Source of the DNA: Torulaspora globosa
Lineage: Eukaryota; Ascomycota; Saccharomycetes; Saccharomycetales; Saccharomycetaceae
Assembly: GCF_014133895.1 (NCBI RefSeq)
Contig: NC_050729.1
Coordinates: forward strand, 682,001-746,000
Length of the DNA stretch: 64,000 bases
Direction of reading: 5' to 3'
Positions 17,211 through 25,702 of the stretch are shown here, piece by piece (within the stretch, counting starts at the first letter, position 1; every line of letters begins with the position of its first letter). The notes under the pieces were generated by a model. That model worked only from the letters and a program-made list of their open reading frames with translations, was not told the origin of the DNA and searched no databases. The position numbers and the translations under genes were made by a program.

Positions 17211-19490
17211 CTAGCTATCTTCGGTATATGTAATCACGTCTGCATGTTTACCCTCTGCGGATGGGTACCGCGATTGCTGAGATTGCTGAGAAGTCATCAA
17301 TGGTATGATTGTAGGTTGTAATGAACTTGCAGAGAACCTTACTCCATCGGGGATGTAAACTGGATTCGGAAATGGTGGCATAATTACAGGAGGTCCAAAG
17401 TTCGGTGATAAGCCCTGTTCGCCTAAACCATTCGAATTGTTTCTAAAGACCTCTTCAATGGATTGTTGTGGGTAATAGAATGACGGAGATGCAGAAAAGC
17501 CGACGGGTCGAATAAGATGTGAATATGATGCAGGATAAATGCCAGGATTATGCGATGAAATGAAAGCTGGATAGCTATGAGGTGCGGCTTCATGATGCTG
17601 ATGTACTTGATTAGGTTGATTTTGTTCATCACTCTGATATAAATAACCAAAATGCTGCTGTTGATCAGGGGATAAACCTGCAGTTTGAATGACTTGAGGC
17701 ATGATACGACCTGTGTTAGCGTGACTATTGTCGTCAAGGCTCGTGTTGATGCTGTTATGCCCACTGGAAATGGGGACTCCAATAACATTAGTTTCGAGAT
17801 TGTAATTATGCTGATGGCTGTGATTAGGACTAGATGTATGAATTGATGATTTGCATGATTCGTGCTTTTTCCTGCCCGGATTTGAATAGTTTTTATCACC
17901 CTTTGAAATGGAAAGGTTGGCTCTTCTGAAGATATCATTTTTTTTCTTGTTCCTGAACTTTGTGGTCTTGATTCCCTCAGAAATCTTTCTCATAGATCTC
18001 TTTTTGGGTTTCTTGTTAGCACTATGGTTATTGTTAGCCCTGTAGTCTGAATTGATATTTGGGAGTTTGTTATAAGAGCTGAATTTGGGCAGAAGTGATG
18101 AACTTCTTTCCAGCCTTGATTCTACTTGAAACACCTGAGTTTCCTCTAAGTAGAAAATTGGATTGAGGAAAAACTCTAATGGTATTTCAGGCAAAATCAT
18201 ATTTTCCTTCAATAATTCTATTGCTGCTACATCTTCTGAGCGTAAAATTTCACCAAACTCATCCAGGGTGTGCCTTTCCAAAAGTTCGTTGCTGCCCAAG
18301 AAGTTAATAGCCTTCTGTAGTGCATCGAGTGATTTATCGATGCTGTTCGTGCTGAGATAAGCCTGTGCCATACCGAACCAGGACAATGCATTCAAGTCGT
18401 CTTCCCGCTCTACGTAAGAGTGTCTTGAAATCGAGTATTGCTGTACATCCAAGGAACCGAGCAGTTCAACTGTTTTGGAAAACGCAAACAGTGCGTCTGG
18501 AATTTGCCTTAATTTGAGATGCAGCGATGCCAGAGATATCCACACATAGGATCTCGAAGAGTCCAACTCCAACGACAGTTGGTAGTACTCAGAGGCACGG
18601 TGCAGATTTTCCGGACTGCCCAACTCCACTATAATCCTTGCAGTGATGTAATACACAAAAGGCTTAAACTCAGCCGAGACTGCCGACGCCAGCGAGAGGA
18701 TGTCTGCGACGTCCAGCTTTTCGCCCACGATCGCACTGTATATACCGCGAGCCACGGTCAGCATGTGGAGGGTCTCGATGGTATGCGGGAACTTGAAGCA
18801 CTCCTGGAATAGTTGATCTGCTGGCTCGGACTCTTGATGTATCTTCTCTTGAATGAAGATTTTGTAAAGGTACGCAAAGGTAGTCTTGTAAAGGAAATCC
18901 CTGATGTGGAAATGGGTCATGGCCTCTTGGTTCTGCAAAATGGTTATGCAATCCTCCAGGTCGAAAAAACACTTCTCCCAATCGCCACTCTTTTCGAACA
19001 ACTGAGCTCTGGTCAGCAACGCTTCCAGATGCAAAGTCGGCACGCTGTACAGCTGAGTCAGCTCCAGCGTCCTTTCGAACTGAGGAACCGTCGCTTGCAG
19101 CGGATTCTCCTGCAAGTCTGCCAGCAGCAAGATCCTACATTGCAAGATATTCAGGTTCAACTCCAGCTCCACGTCTTCCTCTTCACCGCCTTTGCCATGC
19201 CTCATCGCTTCCGCCGCACGATCGTACAGTCCCAGCCTGTAGCATGCAAGCGAAAAGATGGCACAAAGTCTCACGTCGTTCCTGCCTTCTCCAAGCACCT
19301 CCAATACTTCCCCATACTCTTTCCTCAACAGATGAATCTTCGCCAACAGCAACAGCGCTGCCTTATCTCCAGGACTCTTAGCAAGCACTTTCCCAACAAG
19401 CTCCAACGCAAGTGGAATCATATTCATTTCAACGGCCAAATGGCCGCACATTACAAAAATTTCATTAGACAATGCAGCTATATCGTTCAT
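17211..19490 (-). CDS. TPR protein with Asn/His/Gln/Pro-rich tail, unrecognised
   Basis: I do not recognise this 759-residue protein. Residues 1 to about 415 are helical repeats of the TPR type. Clear units include PLALELVGKVLAKSPGDKAA near the start and VWISLASLHLKLRQIPDALF near residue 310, followed by LNALSWFGMAQAYLSTNSID. After a basic stretch at about 490-540 (KKPKKRSMRKISEG) the C-terminal third is disordered and rich in Asn, His, Gln, Ser and Pro (DQQQHFGYLYQ, PHSYPAFISSHNPG). N-terminal TPRs plus a Q/N/H/P-rich tail recall transcriptional co-repressors such as Cyc8/Ssn6. The repeats do not match Cyc8 closely, and Cyc8 is not expected here. It lies between PFF1 and the ECM8-like gene, where S. 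cerevisiae has nothing comparable. Confidence 0.75.
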   Translation of the reverse strand: MNDIAALSNEIFVMCGHLAVEMNMIPLALELVGKVLAKSPGDKAALLLLAKIHLLRKEYGEVLEVLGEGRNDVRLCAIFSLACYRLGLYDRAAEAMRHGKGGEEEDVELELNLNILQCRILLLADLQENPLQATVPQFERTLELTQLYSVPTLHLEALLTRAQLFEKSGDWEKCFFDLEDCITILQNQEAMTHFHIRDFLYKTTFAYLYKIFIQEKIHQESEPADQLFQECFKFPHTIETLHMLTVARGIYSAIVGEKLDVADILSLASAVSAEFKPFVYYITARIIVELGSPENLHRASEYYQLSLELDSSRSYVWISLASLHLKLRQIPDALFAFSKTVELLGSLDVQQYSISRHSYVEREDDLNALSWFGMAQAYLSTNSIDKSLDALQKAINFLGSNELLERHTLDEFGEILRSEDVAAIELLKENMILPEIPLEFFLNPIFYLEETQVFQVESRLERSSSLLPKFSSYNKLPNINSDYRANNNHSANKKPKKRSMRKISEGIKTTKFRNKKKNDIFRRANLSISKGDKNYSNPGRKKHESCKSSIHTSSPNHSHQHNYNLETNVIGVPISSGHNSINTSLDDNSHANTGRIMPQVIQTAGLSPDQQQHFGYLYQSDEQNQPNQVHQHHEAAPHSYPAFISSHNPGIYPASYSHLIRPVGFSASPSFYYPQQSIEEVFRNNSNGLGEQGLSPNFGPPVIMPPFPNPVYIPDGVRFSASSLQPTIIPLMTSQQSQQSRYPSAEGKHADVITYTEDS

Positions 19491-20401
19491 GCCATCAGTG
19501 CATGCTCCTCGTCTACTCGTTCCTTCCGTCGTCGTGCTCCTACAGATCCAGCCAAAGGAACAAACTCAATTTCAATAGCCGAAACTTTAACTACGAACAA
19601 CTTACATTTATATAGTTACATGCGCTCCAATCCCCATTCCCTCGCCAACATCCTGCATTCGTATGGCAGAAATAGCGGTTACAAATTCCTTAAAACCGGA
19701 GGAGCTTGCTGCAATGCATGGACGCACTTCAAGACGCTACATTTCTTGACGATATCTGTCTATCTGGGAGCCTTCTGTCGCTGGTCCCGCAGTTATGGAG
19801 CTTGAAACAGGCACCTCGCGTGCGTACAGGCGTTCGCCCTTATCGGGACACTTTTCGACGATAGATCCCTACTGGGCGACTCTTGGCAGGCACGCGAGCT
19901 ACATTTTTTCCCCTTTCGGGCCAGCAGGAGGTGCCTCCTTTGTCTGTTTTGGGCGACCGCATAGAGCTTATTTCCCAAAGAGGACATAGCCGTAACCGTA
20001 AGCATGAGACATTTTTGGCTGCCCATCCATGCAAGAAAGTAGCAAGACAATGTTCTGGTGTTCTCTTACATTCTTGCCGTTTTTATCAGAGCATACGGAT
20101 ATTGGAGGCCTTGTTAACCTCTTGGAATGGGATTAGGACGGCGAGGCAATAATTGCTGTGACAGCGCGGGACCAGATCAGCCGCATGGACGTTACTAGTG
20201 GATTACATGTGGATAGCACCAGCGTTTACGTTTTTGTTTATAGGTGCTGTTGGGTTTGTCGATGCGGCTTTGCGAGAGTTTCTGTGCGCGTCAGAAAATG
20301 AAGGTCCGTCTTTTCAAGAAATACTAGAGACAGAATGAGCACCGCTGGAAACGTGCGGAATAGATTACGTTTCACAAATCGATCGCTAGAATTTGCTGGT
20401 A
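19491..20401. promoter_or_regulatory. Long divergent intergenic region, TPR gene / ECM8-like gene
   Basis: At 911 bases this is the longest ordinary intergenic stretch here. It separates two divergent genes, so it should contain both promoters. A STRE-like CCCCT lies at 19910-19914, and a TATATAG lies near 19610, about 120 bases before the TPR gene start. Several short open frames exist on both strands but none has a start, length or composition that supports a gene. No tRNA or repeat was seen. Confidence 0.4.
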
Positions 20402-21397
20402 ATGAATTTTGGCTCTGCCACTAGTCCTCTGCCTATTGCTGAAGACGTGGAATACTGGATAGATAGTAGCTCGACCTACGTGGATGACGACACCTATTGT
20501 TATCCCAGTGACATCGAAAACGCAGTGAATAGCGACGATGGTGGTTGTAAAAGGAAGTTGCCTGCATCGAGTGAACCTCACGCGTCGCAGGACATATTCT
20601 GGGAGCTGGGGCCGCGGGATTCTGCTTGTAAGGATGCGCCGCCGGCGAAGGAGCACAAAATGCTGGTGCTGCCCAGAACGTTTCAACACCACCGGATTCA
20701 GCGATGGCTCAAGAGACATATCGTGGATCAAGGTTTCGAATTGACCAAAAATTTCCAGTGTCCGCCAAGTCGCTGTGTCAACGATCTTTCCCCGCCGTGG
20801 GCCGCGTTGAATGATGTCAATTGGATCTCTTACCGATATACGAGACAGTCGGCGGATGGGAAGGAGGTTATGTGCAGATTTTGCCATGGCAGGAATTGGA
20901 TAAGGAGCTCGAATTTTTTCAAGCATCTGTTCCTGGCTCACGGGATAATGACGCAGATTAAACCGGGTGCGTTATCTGACTTCAGCGAGGAAACTTTCAC
21001 AGTCGGAGGATGTTTCACTGTCAAGGTCCAAACAGTGCAGTCAGTGGATTTTACCCGCAATCTGCTGCCTCTTTTGCAAGTCTCGCTGGTGCCGATCCCG
21101 AGGAAGAGCTTTTCGAAAGTGCTGAGCAACGGGTTTAGAAGAACGCATGTCTTGTGTCCTCATTGCTCGAAATGGATCAGACTAGGTTGGTGTGAGTACG
21201 ATGAGATTATAAAACAGGACTTTGAAGATTTTGATTCTTTCAGAAATTTAAACAATGAGAATTATGCAAGAATGTCGTACGTCCAGAAGAGAGATAGGAG
21301 CTCGATTGAAGGTCTCTACGAGAATTATTTTATGCATTACATCGAGTGTGATTTCACCAGGTTCCAATTTAAACCCTTGTACGTTCAAATTGTTTAA
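20402..21397 (+). CDS. ECM8: Ecm8-like cysteine/histidine zinc protein
   Basis: The position directly after PFF1 and before SLM4/ECM33-type genes, the strand and the size (331 aa; about 354 in YBR076W) identify this as the ECM8 orthologue. Function of Ecm8 is unknown. Two zinc-type motifs are visible in the second half: CRFCHGRNW with a following HLFLAHG (C2H2 spacing), and LCPHCSKWIRLGW. The pattern resembles the C-terminal domain of the fungal transcription regulator Rua1 family, with a final His/Cys pair in MHYIECDF. The N-terminal 100 residues are acidic and disordered. The ATG at 20402 is the first in frame. Orthology rests largely on synteny. Confidence 0.7.
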   Translation: MNFGSATSPLPIAEDVEYWIDSSSTYVDDDTYCYPSDIENAVNSDDGGCKRKLPASSEPHASQDIFWELGPRDSACKDAPPAKEHKMLVLPRTFQHHRIQRWLKRHIVDQGFELTKNFQCPPSRCVNDLSPPWAALNDVNWISYRYTRQSADGKEVMCRFCHGRNWIRSSNFFKHLFLAHGIMTQIKPGALSDFSEETFTVGGCFTVKVQTVQSVDFTRNLLPLLQVSLVPIPRKSFSKVLSNGFRRTHVLCPHCSKWIRLGWCEYDEIIKQDFEDFDSFRNLNNENYARMSYVQKRDRSSIEGLYENYFMHYIECDFTRFQFKPLYVQIV

Positions 21398-21487
21398 CAA
21401 GGAAAGAATTTTTCATATAATAAATGCTATTAAGATATTGATGTGCTCTTTTAAATGCAATAATAATGAGGTGCTTGAAGTAAATTT

Positions 21488-23212
21488 TTAAAATTGAAAT
21501 TTGAGTTTTTCAATTAACGAGTCAATCAGTTCGAAATTGTAGTCGTTTTGCGCAAATGTTTGGTGCTTTTCTGTGGTAATGTGATCATCTAAATGCTCAT
21601 ATTTGACCCTGCAATTTTCACAGTACCCAGCATTTTTCACAGCTTCTTTCTTGACGGTCTGCGGCGCGTTTGCTGGCGCCAACACTTCTATTTTCTTCTT
21701 CTTCCTAGCTGAAACTTGCTCATCATTTGCATTGCTCAACTGCATCTGTGATGGTGACGCGTTTGCCTGGGGCGGGGCCAGACAAGGCGCGGCATGGTTA
21801 GTTTTCGCACCTAGTCTTCTATCGACAACCAATCTGCTCAGCGTTTTCAAGTTTTTGTTCATCACACTAGCAGTCGTTGGTCCGAGACCGTTTCCAAAGG
21901 AAGTTGCCACGTCATTAGATTGGTGTACCCCGCTTGCCTTGATCTCCTGGCTAATCCTTGATTTCTTCTTGTTACTTTGACACAAGTCATCAGGAAATTC
22001 TTCTGTCTCTTCTCTGGATAGTCCCATCATTGTTAACGCACCCTTCCTCGTGTCTTGCTTCAGCTCCAGTGTCTTTTCCGAGGGTTCTTGTCGGCTTTCC
22101 ATGAAGTGCGGTGATTCTTTCCTGAGAGGGACATCTGACGTCGACGACTCCTCCTTCGGCCCTTCAGCAATACTTTTCTTCCATTTCTCGAAACAACGTT
22201 TAGAGTCCAAACAGGTGTGAGGTATGAAGATCAAATCCTGCTGTCGTGCACAAGGTTGAGCGTTGAACTGGTACAATCGACGTAACTTGAGAGCGTAACT
22301 CTTGTTCGCTTTATCACGAGCATACCTTTTCATAACTCTTCTGTACGAACTCTCGTCGCATGAAGCATCACCTATAAAAGGACACCTCCCAAAAGTGCCT
22401 ATCTTCAAGACCGGATATGGCAGCTTCTTTGTCTCCTTCAACTCTTGCGGTTTCCACTCCAGTGCTATTATAGGCGCCCATGTTTGCCATAAGTCGAACA
22501 TATAGACGTAGGCGTACTTGAAATAATGGATATCATCCCTACGCGTCCTCGGATCCCTGTCTGTGGGACCGTACAGCTTTTCGCTCTGAAGCAAGTTCGA
22601 CAAGCTTGGTGCACCCAGATCACCCTTTTTGCTCTCTAAATTATCGAGGTCCACGTCCAAGTTCTTGAGAAACCTGAATGCTTTCTCGTAACCCCAAACC
22701 TTCATATAGCCCTTCTTGGCTCTGGACAGGATGTCCGATTCAGGCAAAAGATGTATGTTCTCCAGAGGTCGCCTGGTTATAACTATAGTCACCGTGCAAT
22801 CGAAGAATTGAGTAATCTGGGCGCCCAACGACAGAAACCCGCTCTTCAACAGCTCTCTTTTCCTGTCCATCTTGCCCTTCTGCTTTCCGGACTCATTCTC
22901 CTCGGCGCTGTCAAAATATATGCGAGACTCTCGCTTCATAATTCGTTTCCAATTATTCTGCCATTCCAACAGCTCGCTTGGAGTCACTTTGGGCTCTATA
23001 TTCCTCACTGCCGTGCTCTTACTAACCTTCACGGCGCCCTCAATCGACCTTGCACGTTCCGCCTTACTTTTCTTACGTTCTTGAAGCTCAATCCTCTCCA
23101 GAGTCCTCTTCTTGGTGGTTACACCGCCCCGAATAATGCCATCCTCAATGACGTGTGCCGTCGGTCTTTGTTGCAGATTAGTATCGGTCTCTTTCAAAGG
23201 AGATCGTGCCAT
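21488..23212 (-). CDS. DBF4: Dbf4, regulatory subunit of Cdc7 kinase
   Basis: Dbf4 activates Cdc7 kinase and directs it to replication origins to phosphorylate Mcm2-7. The 574-residue protein is shorter than S. cerevisiae Dbf4 (704) but has the expected order. A BRCT-like motif N region spans about residues 115-240 (FFDCTVTIVITRRPLENIHLL ... FRFLKNLDVDL). Motif M follows (PVLKIGTFGRCPFIGD). The C-terminal DBF zinc finger is CENCRVKYEHLDDH with C531, C534, H544 and H550. The shortening falls in the poorly conserved linker between motifs M and C. It is convergent with the ECM8-like gene. An SCB-like TTTCGCG lies at 23336-23342, 124 bases upstream of the ATG. Confidence 0.93.
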   Translation of the reverse strand: MARSPLKETDTNLQQRPTAHVIEDGIIRGGVTTKKRTLERIELQERKKSKAERARSIEGAVKVSKSTAVRNIEPKVTPSELLEWQNNWKRIMKRESRIYFDSAEENESGKQKGKMDRKRELLKSGFLSLGAQITQFFDCTVTIVITRRPLENIHLLPESDILSRAKKGYMKVWGYEKAFRFLKNLDVDLDNLESKKGDLGAPSLSNLLQSEKLYGPTDRDPRTRRDDIHYFKYAYVYMFDLWQTWAPIIALEWKPQELKETKKLPYPVLKIGTFGRCPFIGDASCDESSYRRVMKRYARDKANKSYALKLRRLYQFNAQPCARQQDLIFIPHTCLDSKRCFEKWKKSIAEGPKEESSTSDVPLRKESPHFMESRQEPSEKTLELKQDTRKGALTMMGLSREETEEFPDDLCQSNKKKSRISQEIKASGVHQSNDVATSFGNGLGPTTASVMNKNLKTLSRLVVDRRLGAKTNHAAPCLAPPQANASPSQMQLSNANDEQVSARKKKKIEVLAPANAPQTVKKEAVKNAGYCENCRVKYEHLDDHITTEKHQTFAQNDYNFELIDSLIEKLKFQF

Positions 23213-23362
23213 TATATCACCACACTAGTGCTGGACCTAACCCAACGTGTCAATGGCCTTTCACAACCAGCTTTTGGTCCCAATCGTCCGCTTGTTTCCA
23301 GCTATTTATCATGATGAGGGTCCCGTACTAGATCTTTTCGCGTCAGTGCCTGGAAAGTTTCA

Positions 23363-23408
23363 GTCACGTGATCCAACTCCATAATAAGCTCAACGCTAGT
23401 CACGTGAT
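23363..23408. promoter_or_regulatory. Pair of identical GTCACGTGAT elements
   Basis: Two exact copies of AGTCACGTGAT cover 23362-23372 and 23398-23408, 36 bases apart. GTCACGTG is the Cbf1 consensus (also centromere element CDEI). They lie 150-200 bases upstream of DBF4. No AT-rich CDEII-like tract or CDEIII follows, so a centromere is not supported. Confidence 0.6.
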
Positions 23409-23454
23409 ATAAGCTGAGAGTATATAAGCTGAGAGTATTAGAGTATTAGAGTAT
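23409..23454. repeat. Short tandem repeats, 15 bp x2 then 8 bp x2
   Basis: ATAAGCTGAGAGTAT is perfectly duplicated at 23409-23423 and 23424-23438. TAGAGTAT then follows twice at 23439-23446 and 23447-23454. The arrays abut the second CACGTG element and end 22 bases before the 3' end of SLM4. They look like replication-slippage products in the DBF4 5' region. Confidence 0.85.
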
Positions 23455-23476
23455 GAGGCTAGTTGATGTCGCCCGT

Positions 23477-23968
23477 CTAACCAAGCTTGTAGCCGTACAT
23501 ATCCTTGAATGCGAGTAATGCCTTTTGCATCTTGAGCTTGAGCAGCCCGTACGGGTAGCCGGTCTCCGCAATGAACAGCAGAAGCAGCTCGCTTTGCGGT
23601 ATCTGGGCTACGCAGGCATGCAGGTCCTCAATCTCGTAGGTGTAGATGTCGGAGAAGAGTTTGCCATCCTCTTCAGATTCTATCTTGTGTCTGTAGCGGG
23701 TTTCGACTGGCGATGACCGATCGTTTGCCAGCGACTCGTCGACAGACCACTTGTCCCTGATCAGCAGACTCATCATCTTCAGGTTGTTAACCGAATGGTT
23801 GTCCTGCTTGGTGGTGTCGCTGCTGGCGAATGAGATCACGGAGCCATTTGTGCTTGCCAGCAGCACTGCCGATTGCAAAGGGCTGGTCGTGAACGAAACT
23901 GCATCGATTCGAACGGGCTTGAGAAGCGTCTGCAGCAGTTCCCTTACATTGCGCGACTGAATGACCAT
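23477..23968 (-). CDS. SLM4: EGO/Ragulator-like complex subunit Slm4/Ego3
   Basis: Slm4 (Ego3) is a roadblock-fold subunit of the vacuolar EGO complex that anchors the Gtr1-Gtr2 Rag GTPases and signals amino acids to TORC1. Starting at 23968 the protein is 163 residues (162 in S. cerevisiae). It aligns throughout: MVIQSRNVRELL at the start, VNNLKMMSLLIRDKWS in the middle, YTYEIEDLHACVAQIP and LLLLFIAE near the end, finishing YGYKLG. The frame remains open upstream with another ATG at 24070; those 34 extra residues (Ser- and Lys-rich) have no counterpart in the family, so the internal ATG is preferred. Same strand as DBF4 and CDC34. Confidence 0.88.
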   Translation of the reverse strand: MVIQSRNVRELLQTLLKPVRIDAVSFTTSPLQSAVLLASTNGSVISFASSDTTKQDNHSVNNLKMMSLLIRDKWSVDESLANDRSSPVETRYRHKIESEEDGKLFSDIYTYEIEDLHACVAQIPQSELLLLFIAETGYPYGLLKLKMQKALLAFKDMYGYKLG

Positions 23969-24296
23969 GGTTACCGCGTCTTTATGTCCAGACTCATTCG
24001 ATGAGTTCGAGCTTGCTGTGTAGAAAGCTTGTAAGGACCCCGAGGGCTTCTTACGGCGAGGAACAGACATATTTCTAGATAACCTACGTACGCAGACAAA
24101 CACACACAGGCATACCCACATGGATGAGCATGGTAGATTTGTCCAATTTGTGTAATATTCTCGTGCTTATAGATCAAAATGATGGCGAAAGAGGGATGAC
24201 GATGGGATTGTAGCTTATTTGATGTTAACGTGATGTATTCTCCTTGTTCGTCGCAGAATGTGATGCATTGGAGGCGTGTCGGATGATGTATGCTTG
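23969..24296. other. SLM4-CDC34 intergenic region
   Basis: This region should hold the SLM4 promoter and the CDC34 3' end (both on the minus strand). A continuous frame upstream of SLM4 covers 23969-24121. A CA/GT-rich run occurs near 24085-24120 (acacacacagg). Nothing else was recognised. Confidence 0.4.
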
Positions 24297-25157
24297 CTAT
24301 CTCTTACCTACCTTCTCCACTTCCTCCAAATCTTCACTTTCGTCCTCTGTCTTGTGCGGTTTCTTGCTATCCATGACACTGTCGTTATCCATGCTATCGT
24401 CGTCGTCTTCGAACCCTATGTCCTCGTCGTCGTCCTGGCCTCTGCGGCCGCGGTAGTTATAAACATCGTCGTCGTCGTATGAGAAGGAGTCGTCGTTCAT
24501 GTCCCCCGTCACGTTGTCGTCGTCGTCCAGATCGCTGTCGTACCAAAAGTTGTCTGCCATGTCTCTTGCTTCCTCCGGTTCTTCTCGCTTGCCCAGCTGC
24601 GACACATAGGCTGCATCCGACGTGGGCATCACAAACCCTTGAGGTATGTCCTGTTTCGACCTCTCCACCTCCATCTTTACCCGCTGCTTGTACTTGTCGG
24701 GGTTCTTACGGTAGTCCACCGCCGCGTCGACGTTGGCGGGAGACGATATGTTGGGATCTTCCAGTAGCGACACTATCGAGATCAAAACACTCTCCACAGT
24801 CTGCACCGGCGACCACGTTTCAGCATCGGGTTCATCGGTCATGGGATCTCCGCTTTGATGTAGGATCGAGATACACAACCGACCATCTCGATAAACGTTG
24901 GGATGGTAGATAGCAGGCGTGAACCTGAATTGTGGCGGTGAGAATGGGAAATCCTCGGGAAACCGCATCTGTGCCTTGAAATAACCCCCATGGTAGATAG
25001 ACTCCTCATTCAGCACCATAACTCCGATATCCCACACAAATATATTCGAATCATCGTCCAATTCTATGTGAAACGATGGGATAGCCTTCTTTGGATCAGT
25101 CAGCTCCCTGTATTGTCGCAACAACAAACTAGCAGCGGTACTCTTGCGGTTGCTCAT
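24297..25157 (-). CDS. CDC34: Ubiquitin-conjugating enzyme Cdc34 (E2)
   Basis: Cdc34 is the E2 of SCF ubiquitin ligases, driving G1/S by ubiquitinating Sic1 and G1 cyclins. The 286-residue protein (S. cerevisiae 295) has the UBC fold with catalytic Cys95 in GRLCISILH. It has the Cdc34-specific acidic insertion right after it (GDPMTDEPDAETW) and the HPN-type motif IYHPNVYRDG. The long C-terminal tail (from about residue 190) is very acidic, with Asp runs encoded by repeated GTC on the plus strand. It includes DMADNFWYDSDLDDD, which binds Cul1/Cdc53. Ends in SEDLEEVEKVGKR. The call is certain. Confidence 0.98.
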   Translation of the reverse strand: MSNRKSTAASLLLRQYRELTDPKKAIPSFHIELDDDSNIFVWDIGVMVLNEESIYHGGYFKAQMRFPEDFPFSPPQFRFTPAIYHPNVYRDGRLCISILHQSGDPMTDEPDAETWSPVQTVESVLISIVSLLEDPNISSPANVDAAVDYRKNPDKYKQRVKMEVERSKQDIPQGFVMPTSDAAYVSQLGKREEPEEARDMADNFWYDSDLDDDDNVTGDMNDDSFSYDDDDVYNYRGRRGQDDDEDIGFEDDDDSMDNDSVMDSKKPHKTEDESEDLEEVEKVGKR

Positions 25158-25702
25158 GATTTCAACTTTCTACAACGACAAAAACTAGATGAAGAAGATC
25201 TCCCCAAAACGAAACAACCTCTCTTTGACTTGTATTGGCAAAACTTAAAACCTGTATCACTTGGAGAACAGTGTACTTCCAAAGTTTGTCGGATAGCTAC
25301 AACGCTTGGCGTGCCACTAACAGGAAACAAAGACTGAAAGAACGGTCAAGCAAAGAAATGACGCCTTGCAAATCTCTTGGACACGCTATGAAAGCTTATA
25401 AAACAGTCTCTGCAAGCGATGTGTTGACTTGTTCAAAGTCTCTTGAATATTCTCTGTAGTAATACGGTTCTGTCCCACCACCTTTGAGGTCCTGTCGCTA
25501 TCAACGAGCTGGTTTGCAAGAGCTCTCAAGAGCTGGCTAACGGTCGCTGTAGTATCTCCAGTCGCTTGTGATGGCGATGGGAACTTATATGGTGCTTGGG
25601 GGCCACCATTTGAGACCTCTACTTAGCGCTTGTGTGGCGTATTACTAAGCTCGAGTTATTCATCTATATCGCCCAAGACGGTTTAGCCGCCGAGGTCGTG
25701 GT
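25158..25702. other. CDC34 upstream / pseudogene downstream region
   Basis: Besides the CDC34 promoter next to 25158, I see no gene in these 545 bases. TTATAAAA occurs near 25396-25404. Short open frames on the plus strand have no coding look. The right end meets the 3' end of the transporter pseudogene. Confidence 0.4.

Noticed and set aside
18813..19805. 330-codon open frame on the plus strand, antisense to the TPR gene
   Set aside because: Gln- and Arg-rich composition is what the reverse of Leu-rich TPR codons gives. The minus strand has a longer frame with clear repeat structure.
20402..21397. Transposase or BED-finger identity for the ECM8-like zinc protein
   Set aside because: The C2H2-type spacing recalls BED fingers, but there is no catalytic triad domain, and synteny with PFF1 and SLM4 supports ECM8.
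23363..23408. Possible centromere (CDEI-like TCACGTG)
   Set aside because: No long AT-rich CDEII and no CDEIII consensus nearby; the sites are in a gene promoter and are duplicated.
24479..24913. 144-codon plus-strand frame opposite CDC34
   Set aside because: Its Arg/Pro/Ser-rich product is the mirror of the Asp-rich Cdc34 tail.
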